This document shows, piece by piece, positions 26,351-36,201 of a stretch of DNA of 64,000 nt. The position numbers and the translations under genes were made by a program. A model generated the notes under the pieces. That model was given only the letters and a program-made list of their open reading frames with translations, did not search any database and had not been told where the DNA came from. The DNA is from Streptomyces cirratus (GTDB taxonomy: Bacteria > Actinomycetota > Actinomycetes > Streptomycetales > Streptomycetaceae): NCBI RefSeq assembly GCF_014650775.1, contig NZ_BMVP01000001.1, positions 868,001-932,000 on the forward strand, in the 5' to 3' direction. Numbering within the stretch: the stretch's first letter is position 1; every line of letters begins with the position of its first letter.

Positions 26351-27391
26351 ATGCCCAAGTCCCGGACCTCCCCCTTCACCCGCCGCGGCCTCATCGCCGC
26401 GGGCGGCGCCCTCGGCCTCGTCGCGGCGCTCTCCGCCTGCGGCGGCGCCGACAAGGCCAAGGACGGGGCGGGCGAATCGGGCAAGGGCGCCGCGGCTTCC
26501 GGTCCCTGGAGCTTCAAGGACGACCTGGGCAAGGAAGTCACCGCCAAGTCGACGCCGAAGAACATCGTCGCGTTCACCGGCACCGCGGCCGCGCTGTCCG
26601 ACTACGGCGTCAAGGTGAAGGGCGTCTTCGGCCCGACCAAGACCGCCGACGGCAAGCCCGACGTCCAGGCCGGCACGATGGACATCTCCAAGGTCGAGAT
26701 CCTGGGCAACGTCTACGACGAGTTCAACGTCGAGAAGTACGCGGCCCTCAGGCCCGACCTGCTCGTCACCAACACCTGGGACGGCAGCTACTGGTACGTC
26801 CCCGAGGCCTCCAAGGACAAGATCCTCAAGCTGGCCCCGGCCGCCGCGGTCTCGGTGGGCGGCGACGCCACCCTGGACAAGTCGCTGGAGCGCACGGCCG
26901 ACCTCGCCAAGTCCCTGGGCGCCGACATGAACTCCAAAGCCACGGTCGACGCGAAGGCCCGCTTCGAGGCCGCCTCCGCCAAGGTCCGCGAGGCCACCAA
27001 GGCCAACCCGGGCATCAAGGTGCTGGTCGGCTCCGGCGCCGCCGACCTGTTCTACGTCTCCACCCCCAAGACCTCCGCCGACCTCAAGTACTTCGAGTCC
27101 CTCGGCGTCGAGTTCGTCATCCCGGAGAAGCTGGACCAGGGCGGCTTCTTCGAGAGCCTGAGCTGGGAGAACGCCGGCAAGTACAAGGCCGACGTCATCC
27201 TCCTCGACAACCGCACCGGCACCCTCCAGCCGGAGGAGCTCAAGGCGAAGCCGACCTGGGCCGAGCTGCCCGCCGTCAAGGCCGGCCAGGTCACTCCGCG
27301 CGTGACCGAGCCGATCTACTCGTACGACAAGTGCGCCAAGATCCTGGAAGACCTCGCGAAGGCGATCCAGAACGCCAAGAAGGTCAGCTGA
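26351..27391 (+). CDS. desE: Ferric-siderophore-binding lipoprotein DesE
   Basis: A 346-aa substrate-binding lipoprotein for hydroxamate siderophore-iron import. The N-terminus TRRGLIAAGGALGLVAALSAC has twin arginines (R11, R12) before a hydrophobic stretch and a lipobox ending at Cys30, so it is a lipoprotein, possibly Tat-exported. The mature part has the FecB/FhuD-type fold with KNIVAFTGTAAALSDYG and the closing ILEDLAKAIQNAKK. It sits behind an iron box and before the reductase and desABCD; desE encodes the ferrioxamine receptor in S. coelicolor. The membrane permease and ATPase are not nearby. Confidence 0.9.
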   Translation: MPKSRTSPFTRRGLIAAGGALGLVAALSACGGADKAKDGAGESGKGAAASGPWSFKDDLGKEVTAKSTPKNIVAFTGTAAALSDYGVKVKGVFGPTKTADGKPDVQAGTMDISKVEILGNVYDEFNVEKYAALRPDLLVTNTWDGSYWYVPEASKDKILKLAPAAAVSVGGDATLDKSLERTADLAKSLGADMNSKATVDAKARFEAASAKVREATKANPGIKVLVGSGAADLFYVSTPKTSADLKYFESLGVEFVIPEKLDQGGFFESLSWENAGKYKADVILLDNRTGTLQPEELKAKPTWAELPAVKAGQVTPRVTEPIYSYDKCAKILEDLAKAIQNAKKVS

Positions 27392-27443
27392 CCCGAGCTC
27401 CGCTCCGGCGCCGCCGGCCGACTCCCCGGGGGGAACCCACCGC

Positions 27444-28397
27444 ATGACCGCCACCACCACCGCCGACGCCGGCACCCGCGCCCGCACGGGCGCCGGTACG
27501 GACGCCACCGAGACCACCGAGCCCGTCGCGGACTTCCGCTTCTTCGAGCTCGAAGTGCTCCGCACGCGCCGCCTCGGCCACTCGTTCCTGCGCGTCACCT
27601 TCGGCGGTGAGTCCCTCACCGGCTTCCGCTCGGGCGGCTACGACCAGAGCCTCTCGCTCTTCCTGCCGCCCCCGCACCGGGAGCGCACCGAGCTCCCCTC
27701 CACCGAGGAGGACACCTGGTTCGGCGCCTGGCGCGCCATGCCCGAAGCCGAGCGCCCGGTGATGCGTTCGTACACCGTGCGCGAGCAGCGGCGTACACCC
27801 GAGGGCGTGGACGAGGTCGACATCGACTTCGTCCTCCACGGGGACACGAGCCCCGCCTCCGCGTGGGCCGGGCGGGCGGTCACCGGCCGCCGGATCCTCG
27901 CGATCGGGCCGGCCGTCGCGCAGAACAAGTCCGTGCGGTTCCAGCCCCCGGCGGACACGGACCTCGTCCTGATGTACGCGGACGAGACCGCCCTGCCCGC
28001 AGCGGCCGCGATCTTGGGCCGGCTCCCCTCCGGCAGCCGCGTCAAGGCCTGGTTCGAGGTCCCGCACGAGGACGACCGGCTCACCCTGCCCTCCCCCGCG
28101 GACGCGGACATCACCTGGGTGGTGCGCGGCGCGGGCGCCGGCCGGGAGCGGACCGAACACCTGCTGGAGGTCGTCCGGGCTGCCGCACCGCCCGCCTGCG
28201 AAGCCCCGTACGTCTGGATCGCCGGGGAGGCCGGCACGATCCGCGCGGTACGCCGCCTCCTGGTGCGGGAACGCGGCGTCGACCGGCGCCGGGTGCGTTT
28301 CACCGGCTACTGGAGGCTCGGCGCGAGCGAGGAGGAACTCCTCGCCGAGGCGTACTCGGGCCGGGCTCCCAGCGAGGACCCCGGCGCGGAGCTGTAA
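27444..28397 (+). CDS. desF: Siderophore-interacting protein / ferric-siderophore reductase
   Basis: A 317-aa FAD-binding reductase of the siderophore-interacting (ViuB/SIP) family, expected to reduce ferrioxamine iron in the cytoplasm with NAD(P)H. Characteristic blocks are RSYTVREQRR, EVDIDFVLHG, GRRILAIGPAVAQ, the nucleotide-domain DETALPAAAAIL and the C-terminal VRRLLVRERGVDRRRVRFTGYW. A Thr/Ala-rich tail of about 25 residues precedes the domain. It starts 52 bp after desE and ends before a strong terminator, so desE and this gene form one iron-regulated unit. The symbol desF is used in some literature. Confidence 0.87.
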   Translation: MTATTTADAGTRARTGAGTDATETTEPVADFRFFELEVLRTRRLGHSFLRVTFGGESLTGFRSGGYDQSLSLFLPPPHRERTELPSTEEDTWFGAWRAMPEAERPVMRSYTVREQRRTPEGVDEVDIDFVLHGDTSPASAWAGRAVTGRRILAIGPAVAQNKSVRFQPPADTDLVLMYADETALPAAAAILGRLPSGSRVKAWFEVPHEDDRLTLPSPADADITWVVRGAGAGRERTEHLLEVVRAAAPPACEAPYVWIAGEAGTIRAVRRLLVRERGVDRRRVRFTGYWRLGASEEELLAEAYSGRAPSEDPGAEL

Positions 28398-28430
28398 GCC
28401 CGAACTTCCCCTGTACAGAGCTCATTTCGA

Positions 28431-28458
28431 AGGGCCCCGGCCGATCGGCCGGGGCCCT
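28431..28458 (+). terminator. Terminator between the reductase and desA
   Basis: A perfect 28-bp palindrome (arms AGGGCCCCGGCCGA and its complement) at 28431-28458, followed by CTCCGTTT. It separates desEF from desABCD, each with its own iron box. Confidence 0.75.
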
Positions 28459-28476
28459 CTCCGTTTGGTGAACAAG

Positions 28477-28495
28477 TAAGGTTAGGCTAACCTAA
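28477..28495. promoter_or_regulatory. Iron box (DmdR1/IdeR operator) upstream of desA
   Basis: TAAGGTTAGGCTAACCTAA, a 19-bp sequence one base from the canonical iron box, 58 bp before the desA start. It has the same distance to its start codon as the box before desE. Confidence 0.93.
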
Positions 28496-28553
28496 GCAGC
28501 GTATTTCCGAGCACTGCCGCCCACCCCCACTGCCCCTGTCCGGAGGAAAGTTG

Positions 28554-30044
28554 ATGCGTTCGCATCTGCTCAATGAGACGACCGCGGACCTCTACCGGCG
28601 TTCCGTGACCGAAGGCGTCGACCGTGTCGCCGCCAAACTGGCCACCACGGAACGGCCCCACACCGGTATCGCCGTCGGTGAACTCGCCCCGGTCATCAAC
28701 AGCATCGACCTCGACAAGCCCCTGGAGGACCCGGCTGCCGCGCTCGACGAGCTCGAAGAGGTCTACCTGCGGGACGCGGTGTACTTCCACCACCCCCGCT
28801 ACCTCGGGCACCTCAACTGCCCCGTCGTCATCCCCGCCGTGCTCGGCGAAGCGATACTCTCGGCCGTCAACTCCTCGCTGGACACCTGGGACCAGTCCAT
28901 CGGCGGCACCCTCATCGAGCGCCGTCTGATCGACTGGACCGCCGGCCGCATCGGCCTCGGCCCCCGCACCGACGGCGTGTTCACCTCCGGCGGCAGCCAG
29001 TCCAACTTCCACGCCCTGCTGCTGGCCCGCGACGAGGCCTGCCGCATCGCCCTCCAGCGGGCCCACGCCGAGGGAAGGGACCTCACCAAGGCCGACGTCC
29101 TCCCGCGGCTGCGCATCCTGGCCTCCGAGGCGAGCCACTTCAGCGTCCGCAAGTCCGCCGCCATGCTGGGCATGGGCTACGAGGCCGTCATCTCCGTCCC
29201 CGTCGACATGGGCCGCCGGATGGACACCTCCGCCCTGGCACTGGAACTGGAGAGCTGCACCCGCGACGGCCTCGTCCCCATGGCCGTCGTCGCCACCGCC
29301 GGCACCACCGACTTCGGGTCCATCGACCCGCTCCCCGAGATCGCCCGCCTGGCCGCAGAGCACTCCACGTGGATGCACGTGGACGCCGCGTACGGCTGCG
29401 GACTGCTGGTCTCGCCCACCCGCCGGCACCTCCTCGACGGCATCGAGCACGCCGACTCGGTCACCGTCGACTACCACAAGTCCTTCTTCCAGCCGGTCAG
29501 TTCCAGCGCCGTACTGGTCCGCGAACGCGACACCCTCCGGCACGCCACGTACCACGCGGACTACCTCAACCCGCGCCGGATGGCCGAGGAGCGGATCCCG
29601 AACCAGGTCGACAAGTCCATCCAGACGACGCGCCGCTTCGACGCCCTCAAGCTCTGGATGACCCTGCGAGTGATGGGCGCCGACGGCATCGGCTCGCTCT
29701 TCGACGAGGTCGTCGACCTGGCCGCGGCGGGCTGGGAGCTCCTCGACGCCGACCCCCGCTTCGAGGTCGTCGTACGCCCCACGATCTCCACCCTCGTCTT
29801 CCGCTACGTCCCCGGGGGCGACCTGCGCCCGGACCTGGTGGACGAGGCCAACCTGCACGCCCGCAAGGCCCTGTTCGCCTCGGGTGAGGCCGTCGTCGCC
29901 GGTACCAAGGTCGACGGCAGGCAGTACCTCAAATTCACCCTCCTCAACCCGCAGACCACGACGTCCGACATCTCGGCCGTCCTCGACCTTCTCGCCGTAC
30001 ACGCCGAGCAGTACCTGGGAGCATCCCTTGCCGTCCACTCGTGA
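28554..30044 (+). CDS. desA: Lysine decarboxylase DesA (desferrioxamine biosynthesis)
   Basis: A 496-aa PLP-dependent group II decarboxylase that makes cadaverine from lysine, the first step to desferrioxamines. [17 protein letters not shown], the cofactor Asp in HVDAAYG (D277) and the Schiff-base Lys309 in VDYHKSFFQ are present. GGAGG precedes ATG 28554 (a TTG directly upstream is also in frame). It heads desABCD; the desB reading frame begins inside its last codons. Iron regulation is expected from the box at 28477. Confidence 0.95.
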   Translation: MRSHLLNETTADLYRRSVTEGVDRVAAKLATTERPHTGIAVGELAPVINSIDLDKPLEDPAAALDELEEVYLRDAVYFHHPRYLGHLNCPVVIPAVLGEAILSAVNSSLDTWDQSIGGTLIERRLIDWTAGRIGLGPRTDGVFTSGGSQSNFHALLLARDEACRIALQRAHAEGRDLTKADVLPRLRILASEASHFSVRKSAAMLGMGYEAVISVPVDMGRRMDTSALALELESCTRDGLVPMAVVATAGTTDFGSIDPLPEIARLAAEHSTWMHVDAAYGCGLLVSPTRRHLLDGIEHADSVTVDYHKSFFQPVSSSAVLVRERDTLRHATYHADYLNPRRMAEERIPNQVDKSIQTTRRFDALKLWMTLRVMGADGIGSLFDEVVDLAAAGWELLDADPRFEVVVRPTISTLVFRYVPGGDLRPDLVDEANLHARKALFASGEAVVAGTKVDGRQYLKFTLLNPQTTTSDISAVLDLLAVHAEQYLGASLAVHS

Positions 30045-31329
30045 ACCCCGTGACTTCATCGGTATCGGTCTCGGCCCCTTCAACCTGGGACTCGCCTGCC
30101 TGACCGCACCGATCGGCGAGCTCGACGGTCTCTTCATCGAGTCGAAGCCGCACTTCGAGTGGCACGCCGGGATGTTCCTGGACGGCGCGCACCTGCAGAC
30201 GCCGTTCATGTCGGACCTCGTCACCCTCGCCGACCCGACGTCGCCCTTCTCCTTCCTGAACTACCTCAAGGACAAGGACCGGCTGTACTCCTTCTACATC
30301 CGGGAGAACTTCTACCCACTGCGCGCCGAGTACGACGACTACTGCCGCTGGGCCGCCGACCGCCTCGACAACGTCCTGTACTCGACCTCCGTCACCGAGG
30401 TCACCTACGACGAGCGGGCCGGGCTGTACGAGGTCCACACCGACCGCGGCGAGACCCATCTCGCCCGCCGCCTGGTCCTCGGCACCGGCACCCCGCCGTT
30501 CGTCCCGCCGGCCTGCGAGGGCCTCGGTGGCGATTTCACCCACAACAGCGCCTACATGGACCGCAAGGCGCAGCTCCAGCAGAAGAAGTCGATCACCCTG
30601 GTCGGCTCCGGTCAGAGCGCCGCCGAGATCTACTACGACCTCCTCAGCGAGATCGACGTCCACGGCTACCGGCTCAACTGGGTCACCCGCTCCCCGCGGT
30701 TCTTCCCGCTGGAGTACACGAAGCTGACGCTGGAGATGACCTCCCCCGAGTACGTGGACTACTTCCACGCGCTGCCCGAGGAGACCCGCTACCGGCTGGA
30801 GTCGCAGCAGAAGAACCTGTTCAAGGGCATCGACGGCGAGCTGATCAACGCCATCTTCGACCTGCTCTACCAGAAGAGGATCAGCAGTCCGGGCCCGGTC
30901 CCGACCACCTTGCTGACCAACACCTCGCTGAACTCGGCCGCGTACGACACCACGACGGGCACGTACACCCTCGGCCTGCGCCAGGAGGAGCAGGAACGTG
31001 ACTTCTCCCTGGCCACCGAGGGCCTGGTCCTCGCCACCGGCTACCGCTACACGCTGCCGGAGTTCCTGGCCCCCGTACGCGACCGGCTGCGCTTCGACGG
31101 CCACGGCCGGCCCGACGCGGCCCGCAACTACAGCATCGACGTGACGGGCCGCGGTGTCTTCCTGCAGAACGGCACCGTCCACAACCACTCCGTCACCTCG
31201 CCCGACTTGGGCATGGCCGCGTACCGCAACGCGTACATCATCGGAGAGCTCCTCGGCCGCGAGCACTACAAGGTCGAGAAGTCCATCGCGTTCCAGCAGT
31301 TCGCCGCCCCGGAAGGCACCCTCGTATGA
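30028..31329 (+). CDS. desB: Cadaverine/lysine N-monooxygenase DesB
   Basis: A 433-aa FAD/NADPH-dependent N-hydroxylase of the IucD/SidA type that converts cadaverine to N-hydroxycadaverine. [16 protein letters not shown] is the FAD GxGxxN motif, [15 protein letters not shown] the NADPH motif, and [13 protein letters not shown] the C-terminal ATGY motif. The start is a TTG at 30028 with GGGAG six bases upstream; no ATG or GTG is in frame close to the FAD motif. It overlaps desA by 17 nt, and its stop overlaps desC (ATGA), so translation is coupled. Confidence 0.93.
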   Translation: MPSTREPRDFIGIGLGPFNLGLACLTAPIGELDGLFIESKPHFEWHAGMFLDGAHLQTPFMSDLVTLADPTSPFSFLNYLKDKDRLYSFYIRENFYPLRAEYDDYCRWAADRLDNVLYSTSVTEVTYDERAGLYEVHTDRGETHLARRLVLGTGTPPFVPPACEGLGGDFTHNSAYMDRKAQLQQKKSITLVGSGQSAAEIYYDLLSEIDVHGYRLNWVTRSPRFFPLEYTKLTLEMTSPEYVDYFHALPEETRYRLESQQKNLFKGIDGELINAIFDLLYQKRISSPGPVPTTLLTNTSLNSAAYDTTTGTYTLGLRQEEQERDFSLATEGLVLATGYRYTLPEFLAPVRDRLRFDGHGRPDAARNYSIDVTGRGVFLQNGTVHNHSVTSPDLGMAAYRNAYIIGELLGREHYKVEKSIAFQQFAAPEGTLV

Positions 31330-31904
31330 GCACCACCGAACTCCTCTTCACCCGTACCGATCCGGCCCTCGGTGACTTCGCACTGCGCCCCCTGGACCCG
31401 TTCTCCGACGCGGAACTGCTGCACGGCTGGGTCACGCACCCCAAAGCGGCCTTCTGGATGATGGGCGACGCCTCCCTGCCGGACGTCGAGCGGGAGTACA
31501 TGCGGATCGCCGCCGCCGAGCACCACGAGGCGTTCATCGGCCTCCACGACGGGCGCCCCGCCTTCCTGATGGAGAAGTACGACCCGAGCCGGCTGGAGCT
31601 GGCCGGCCTGTACGACGCCCAGCCGGGCGACGTCGGCATGCACTTCCTGGTCGCCCCCAGCGACACCCCCGTCCACGGATTCACCCGCGCGGTCATCACC
31701 ACCGTCATGGCGGCCCTCTTCGAGGACCCCGCCACCCGGCGCGTCGTGGTCGAGCCGGACGTCCGCAACACCGCCGTCCACGCCCTCAACGCGGCCGTCG
31801 GCTTCGTGCCGGAGGGCCCGGTGCGCAAGCCGGAGAAGGAAGCACTGCTCAGCTTCTGCACCCGCGAGCAGTTCGAAGCGGCCACCCGGGAGGGGTCCAT
31901 ATGA
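31326..31904 (+). CDS. desC: N-hydroxycadaverine acyltransferase DesC
   Basis: A 192-aa GNAT-type acyltransferase related to IucB/RhbD, which attaches acetyl or succinyl groups to N-hydroxycadaverine. The core includes [56 protein letters not shown] and [21 protein letters not shown]. Start and stop both overlap neighbours by the 4-nt ATGA. The acyl donor cannot be told from sequence. Confidence 0.93.
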   Translation: MSTTELLFTRTDPALGDFALRPLDPFSDAELLHGWVTHPKAAFWMMGDASLPDVEREYMRIAAAEHHEAFIGLHDGRPAFLMEKYDPSRLELAGLYDAQPGDVGMHFLVAPSDTPVHGFTRAVITTVMAALFEDPATRRVVVEPDVRNTAVHALNAAVGFVPEGPVRKPEKEALLSFCTREQFEAATREGSI

Positions 31905-33682
31905 GCCTCGCCGACGCCGTCTCCCACCTCTCCCCCGAGCTGTGGGCACGGGCCAACCGCGCCCTGGTGCGCAAGGCCCTCGCGGAGTTCTCCCACGAGC
32001 GCCTGCTGACCCCCGAGCCGCTCGGCGACGAGCGGTACGCGCTCTCCAGCGACGACGGCAGCGTGGAGTACCGGTTCCGCGCCGCCCTGTACGCGCTGGA
32101 CCACTGGGCGGTGGACGAGTCCTCGATCACCCGCCACCGGGACGGGGCCGAGCTCCCCCTCGACGCCCTGGACTTCCACATCGAGCTGCGCGGGACGCTC
32201 GGCCTGAGCGCGGAGGTCCTGCCGGTGTACCTGGAAGAGATCTCCTCCACCCTGGCGGGCTCCGGGTTCAAGTACACGAAGCCGCAGGTCTCCTCCTCCG
32301 TCCTGGCCAAGTCCTCCTTCCAGGACGTCGAGACCGGCATGACCGAGGGCCATCCCTGCTTCGTGGCGAACAACGGCCGCCTCGGTTTCGGCGTGCACGA
32401 ATACCTCGCGTACGCCCCGGAGGCGGCGAACCCGGTCCACCTGGTGTGGGTGGCGACCCACAAGGACGTCTCCACCTTCACGGCGGGCGCGGGCCTGGAC
32501 CACGACTCGTTCATGCGCGAGGAACTGGGCGAGGAGACCGTCGCTTCCTTCGCCGCCCGCCTCGTCTCCCTGGGCCTCGACCCGGCGGACTACCACCTCT
32601 TCCCCGTCCACCCCTGGCAGTGGTGGAACAAGACGACGGTCACCTTCGCGGCGGAGATCGCGAACCGCCGTCTGGTCCTGCTGGGCGAGGGCTCGGACGC
32701 CTACCTGGCCCAGCAGTCGATCCGTACGTTCTTCAACACCAGCGCCCCCGAGAAGCACTACGTGAAGACCGCCATCTCGGTGCTCAACATGGGCTTCATG
32801 CGGGGCCTGTCGGCGGCGTACATGGAGGCCACCCCTGCGATCAACGACTGGCTCCACCAGCTGATCGGGTCCGACGCCGTCCTGCGGTCGGTGGACTTCT
32901 CGATCATCCGCGAGCGGGCGGCGATCGGCTACCACCACCGCCAGTACGAGCGCGCGACGGACCGGTACTCGCCGTACCGCAAGATGCTGGCGGCGCTGTG
33001 GCGGGAATCGCCCGTCGCGTCGCTGCGGGAGGGAGAGCGCCTCGCCACGATGGCGTCCCTGCTCCATGTCGACGCCGAGGGAAAGTCCTTCGTAGGCGCC
33101 TTGATCGAGGAATCGAAGCTGCCGGCCGAGCAGTGGCTGGCCTCCTACCTGCGCGCCTACCTCGTCCCCCTCCTGCACTGCTTCTACGCGTACGACCTCG
33201 CGTACATGCCGCACGGCGAGAACACGATCCTCGTCATCGAGGGCGGTGTGGTGAAGCGGGCGATCTTCAAGGATATCGCCGAGGAGATCGTGGTCATGGA
33301 CCCGGACGCGGTCCTTCCGCCGGCCGTCGAGCGGATCCGGGCGGACGTCCCCGAGGACATGAAGCTCCTGTCCGTCTTCACGGACGTCTTCGACTGCTTC
33401 TTCCGCTTCCTGGGTCCGATCCTGGCGGCGGAGGGGATCTGCGAGGAGGAGACCTTCTGGCGGGCTGTGGCCGACTGCGCCCACGCCTACCAGGAGTCCG
33501 TGCCGGAGCTGGCGGACCGCTTCGCCCGTTACGACCTCTTCGCGCCGGAGTTCCAGCTGTCCTGTCTGAACCGCCTCCAGCTGCGCAACAACCAGCAGAT
33601 GGTCGACCTCACCGACCCCTCGGCGGCCCTCCAGCTGATCGGCACCCTCAAGAACCCCGTCGCCCCTTTCGCGCGACGGTGA
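31901..33682 (+). CDS. desD: Desferrioxamine synthetase DesD (NIS synthetase)
   Basis: A 593-aa NRPS-independent siderophore synthetase (IucA/IucC family) that activates and joins N-succinyl-hydroxycadaverine units into desferrioxamines such as E and B. Recognisable features: GHPCFVANNGRLGFGVHEYL (nucleotide site), FPVHPWQWWN, RTFFNTSAPEKHYVKTAISV, and the C-terminal FerR-like part HCFYAYDLAYMPHGENTILVI. It ends the operon and is followed by a clear hairpin. Confidence 0.95.
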   Translation: MSLADAVSHLSPELWARANRALVRKALAEFSHERLLTPEPLGDERYALSSDDGSVEYRFRAALYALDHWAVDESSITRHRDGAELPLDALDFHIELRGTLGLSAEVLPVYLEEISSTLAGSGFKYTKPQVSSSVLAKSSFQDVETGMTEGHPCFVANNGRLGFGVHEYLAYAPEAANPVHLVWVATHKDVSTFTAGAGLDHDSFMREELGEETVASFAARLVSLGLDPADYHLFPVHPWQWWNKTTVTFAAEIANRRLVLLGEGSDAYLAQQSIRTFFNTSAPEKHYVKTAISVLNMGFMRGLSAAYMEATPAINDWLHQLIGSDAVLRSVDFSIIRERAAIGYHHRQYERATDRYSPYRKMLAALWRESPVASLREGERLATMASLLHVDAEGKSFVGALIEESKLPAEQWLASYLRAYLVPLLHCFYAYDLAYMPHGENTILVIEGGVVKRAIFKDIAEEIVVMDPDAVLPPAVERIRADVPEDMKLLSVFTDVFDCFFRFLGPILAAEGICEEETFWRAVADCAHAYQESVPELADRFARYDLFAPEFQLSCLNRLQLRNNQQMVDLTDPSAALQLIGTLKNPVAPFARR

Positions 33683-33689
33683 ACCGGGA

Positions 33690-33726
33690 CGGGCGGGTGT
33701 CGATACGGTCCCTCGGCACCCGCCCG
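33690..33726 (+). terminator. Terminator of the desABCD operon
   Basis: CGGGCGGGTG (33690-33699) and CACCCGCCCG (33717-33726) form a perfect 10-bp stem with a 17-nt loop, starting 8 bp after the desD stop. Confidence 0.6.
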
Positions 33727-33900
33727 CCCCAGGCCTCGCGGACGGCGGCGGGCCGAGGGACCGGGGTCGCTGTCGGAGTGCACTTGGCCGTCGCCCCGTG
33801 CGTCCGGCCGGGTCCGGAATCGGTCGCGCCCTAGCGTGGGTCCGGAACGATCCGGGCATACCGCGCCCGGGGATCCCGGTCTCTCGGAGGAACCTCAGCC

Positions 33901-34452
33901 ATGACCGCCAGCGTCGCAGAACTCACCGGGGACTACGTCCTCGACCCGGCCCACACCCGAATCGGCTTCGTCGCCCGTCACGCCATGGTGACCAAGGTCC
34001 GCGGCACGTTCCACCAGTTCGAGGGCACCGCCCACCTGGACGGCACCGACCCCTCCCGCTCCACCGCCCAGGTGGTGATCAAGACCGAGAGCATCGACAC
34101 CGGCGTGGAACAGCGCGACCAGCACCTGCGCACCAACGACTTCCTGGACGCCCCCACCTACCCCGACATCACCTTCCGCACCACCTCGGTCGAGCGGCGC
34201 TCCGACACCGAATACCGCGTCACCGGCGACCTGACCATCAAGGACACCACCCGCCCGGTCACCATCGACTTCGAGTACACCGGCAATGCCGTCGACCCCT
34301 ACGGCAACTTGCGGGTCGGCCTGGAGGGGTCGGTGACCATCTCCCGCAAGGAGTTCGGCGTGACCTGGAACGCGGCCCTGGAAGGCGGCGGCGTGCTGGT
34401 CGGAGACAAGATCGACCTGGAGTTCGACATCTCCGCGATCAAACAGGGCTGA
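33901..34452 (+). CDS. YceI-family lipid-binding-like protein
   Basis: A 183-aa YceI-like protein, a lipocalin-like barrel that in other bacteria binds isoprenoids. The family opening is clear (YVLDPAHTRIGFVARHAMVTKVRG), with TYPDITFRTTSVE and the closing RKEFGVTWNAALEGGGVLVGDKI. There is no signal peptide, so it is probably cytoplasmic as in many actinobacteria. GGAGG precedes ATG 33901. It stands alone between hairpins; physiological role unknown. Confidence 0.88.
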   Translation: MTASVAELTGDYVLDPAHTRIGFVARHAMVTKVRGTFHQFEGTAHLDGTDPSRSTAQVVIKTESIDTGVEQRDQHLRTNDFLDAPTYPDITFRTTSVERRSDTEYRVTGDLTIKDTTRPVTIDFEYTGNAVDPYGNLRVGLEGSVTISRKEFGVTWNAALEGGGVLVGDKIDLEFDISAIKQG

Positions 34453-34458
34453 CACCCC

Positions 34459-34492
34459 CGTCCGACCGCCGGCGGACGCCGGCGGTCGGACG
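34459..34492. terminator. Strong hairpin terminator between convergent YceI and GH20 genes
   Basis: CGTCCGACCGCCGGCG (34459-34474) and its exact complement (34477-34492) leave only two unpaired bases, so the real loop is probably 4 nt on a 15-bp stem. Confidence 0.65.
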
Positions 34493-34553
34493 CTCCCCGG
34501 GTACGGTTCCCTCCGGGGAACGCCCACCGTCGCACCTGCCCCGGGCAGGACCG

Positions 34554-36149
34554 CTACGGCCAGGGGACGTCCGGAGCGCGGTAGAACGCGATGTCCTGCG
34601 CCGCCAGGCGCGGGCCCTGCGCCGCCAGGCGGCGGCTGTACCCCGCCCAGTCCCGCTTCGCCGCCGGGGACCAGCCCAGCTCCGCCAGGCCCAGCATCCG
34701 AGGGAAGGCCATGAAGTCCCAGTCGGCCCGGGTCCCGATGGTCTCCGTCCACAGCGGCGCCTCGACGCCCAGGACCGCCGGCTCCGGGACCCCGGGGAGG
34801 AAGGTGCCCGGGTCCCAGTCGTAGGACCGCTTCACCGGGACGTAGCCGGCCCACGCCAGGCCCGGCTTCGTCGTGGTGTCGTACTTCATGTCCAGGTAGA
34901 GCCGGTCCGCCGGGGACAGGATCAGCCGGTGGCCCGCCCCCGCCACCTCCGCGAGGTGCTCCTTCTCCTTCGCCGGGGTCCCGCCGTGGCCCCAGTACTG
35001 GAGCACCGCCCCGGGTGCCGGCCGGGCCGCCGCCAGCTGGTGCCAGGCCACCACCGTCTTGCCGTGGCGGCCCACCACCTCCTGGGCGCGGTCCATGAAC
35101 GCCGCGTAATCCGCCGCCGGGGTCGAGTGCGCCTCGTCGCCGCCGATGTGCAGGTAGCGGCCGGGCGTCAGTTCGGCGAGTTCGCCGAGCACGTCGTCGA
35201 TGAACTCGTACGTCCGCTCCTTGCCGACGCACAGGGAGCTGAACCCGACCTTCGTCCCCGTGTACCGCTCGCGCGCCTTGCCGTCGCAGTTCAGTTCCGC
35301 GTACGAGGCCAGCGCCGCGTTCACATGGCCCGGCATGTCGATCTCCGGCACCACGTCCACGTACCGCTCGCCCGCGTACGCCACCAGGTCCCGGTACTCG
35401 TCCTTCGTCCAGTGGCCGCCCGGCCCGCCGCCCACCTCGCTGCCGCCGCCGTACTCGGCGAGCCTGGGCCAGGACGCGGACTCCAGGCGCCAGCCCTGGT
35501 CGTCGGTGAGGTGCACGTGCAGCGTGTTCACCTTGTACTGGGCGAGCTGGTCCACGTACCGCTTGACCTGCTCGACCGTGAAGTAGTGTCGCGCGACGTC
35601 GATCATCGCGCCCCGGTACGCGAACCTCGGCGCGTCGGTGACCGTCCCGCCCGGTACCGTCCCCGTTCCGCGCACCGGCAGCAGCTGCCGCAGCGTCTGC
35701 CCCGCGTGGAACAGTCCGGCGGGGGTCCTGGCCGTGAGCGTGACCCCGTCCGCCCGGGTCTCCAGCCGGTACCCCTCCGCGCCCAGCCCGGGCGCCGCCG
35801 CGTCCAGGCGCAGCCGCACCCCGTCCCCGGTCTGCGCGTCGACCACCGGCAGCCGCAGCCCGCTCGACCGGCGCAGTTGTTCCGCGAGCAGTTCCCCGAC
35901 CCGTCGGACCTCCTCGGACGTGCCGGAGGCGCGGATCACCGTGGCCGCCCCGAAGCGGTACCCGGCGCCCGCCATCCGCACGGACGCCGGCGCGGGCAGC
36001 AGCCGTTCGTACGGGGACAGCGCGGCGACCGGGCGGGCGGGCGGCCCGGCATCGGCCGGTCCGGCGTCGAAGCCGGGGGCGGCGGCGCAGGACAGGGCGG
36101 CGCCGCCGAGGACGAGGAGGGTGCCGAGCGTGCGTCGCAGGACTCTCAT
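34554..36149 (-). CDS. Secreted beta-N-acetylhexosaminidase, GH20
   Basis: A 531-aa glycosidase that would release N-acetylglucosamine from chitobiose or related oligosaccharides by substrate-assisted catalysis. The catalytic pair is D338-E339 in HIGGDEAHS. The N-terminal GH20b-like domain (about 45-175) precedes the barrel (YRGAMIDVARHYFTVEQVKRY onwards). The leader MRVLRRTLGTLLVLGGAALSC is a signal peptide; Cys21 lies in a lipobox-like position but with Ala at -3, so lipidation is uncertain. Convergent with the YceI gene. Confidence 0.9.
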   Translation of the reverse strand: MRVLRRTLGTLLVLGGAALSCAAAPGFDAGPADAGPPARPVAALSPYERLLPAPASVRMAGAGYRFGAATVIRASGTSEEVRRVGELLAEQLRRSSGLRLPVVDAQTGDGVRLRLDAAAPGLGAEGYRLETRADGVTLTARTPAGLFHAGQTLRQLLPVRGTGTVPGGTVTDAPRFAYRGAMIDVARHYFTVEQVKRYVDQLAQYKVNTLHVHLTDDQGWRLESASWPRLAEYGGGSEVGGGPGGHWTKDEYRDLVAYAGERYVDVVPEIDMPGHVNAALASYAELNCDGKARERYTGTKVGFSSLCVGKERTYEFIDDVLGELAELTPGRYLHIGGDEAHSTPAADYAAFMDRAQEVVGRHGKTVVAWHQLAAARPAPGAVLQYWGHGGTPAKEKEHLAEVAGAGHRLILSPADRLYLDMKYDTTTKPGLAWAGYVPVKRSYDWDPGTFLPGVPEPAVLGVEAPLWTETIGTRADWDFMAFPRMLGLAELGWSPAAKRDWAGYSRRLAAQGPRLAAQDIAFYRAPDVPWP

Positions 36150-36201
36150 GCGCCCAGGTATAGGCCACCGGGGCGGTCAACACCGGTGACAGAATCGTAA
36201 G

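Noticed and set aside
28551..28553. TTG start for DesA one codon before the ATG
   Set aside because: The ATG at 28554 is stronger and adequately spaced from GGAGG; the difference is one residue.
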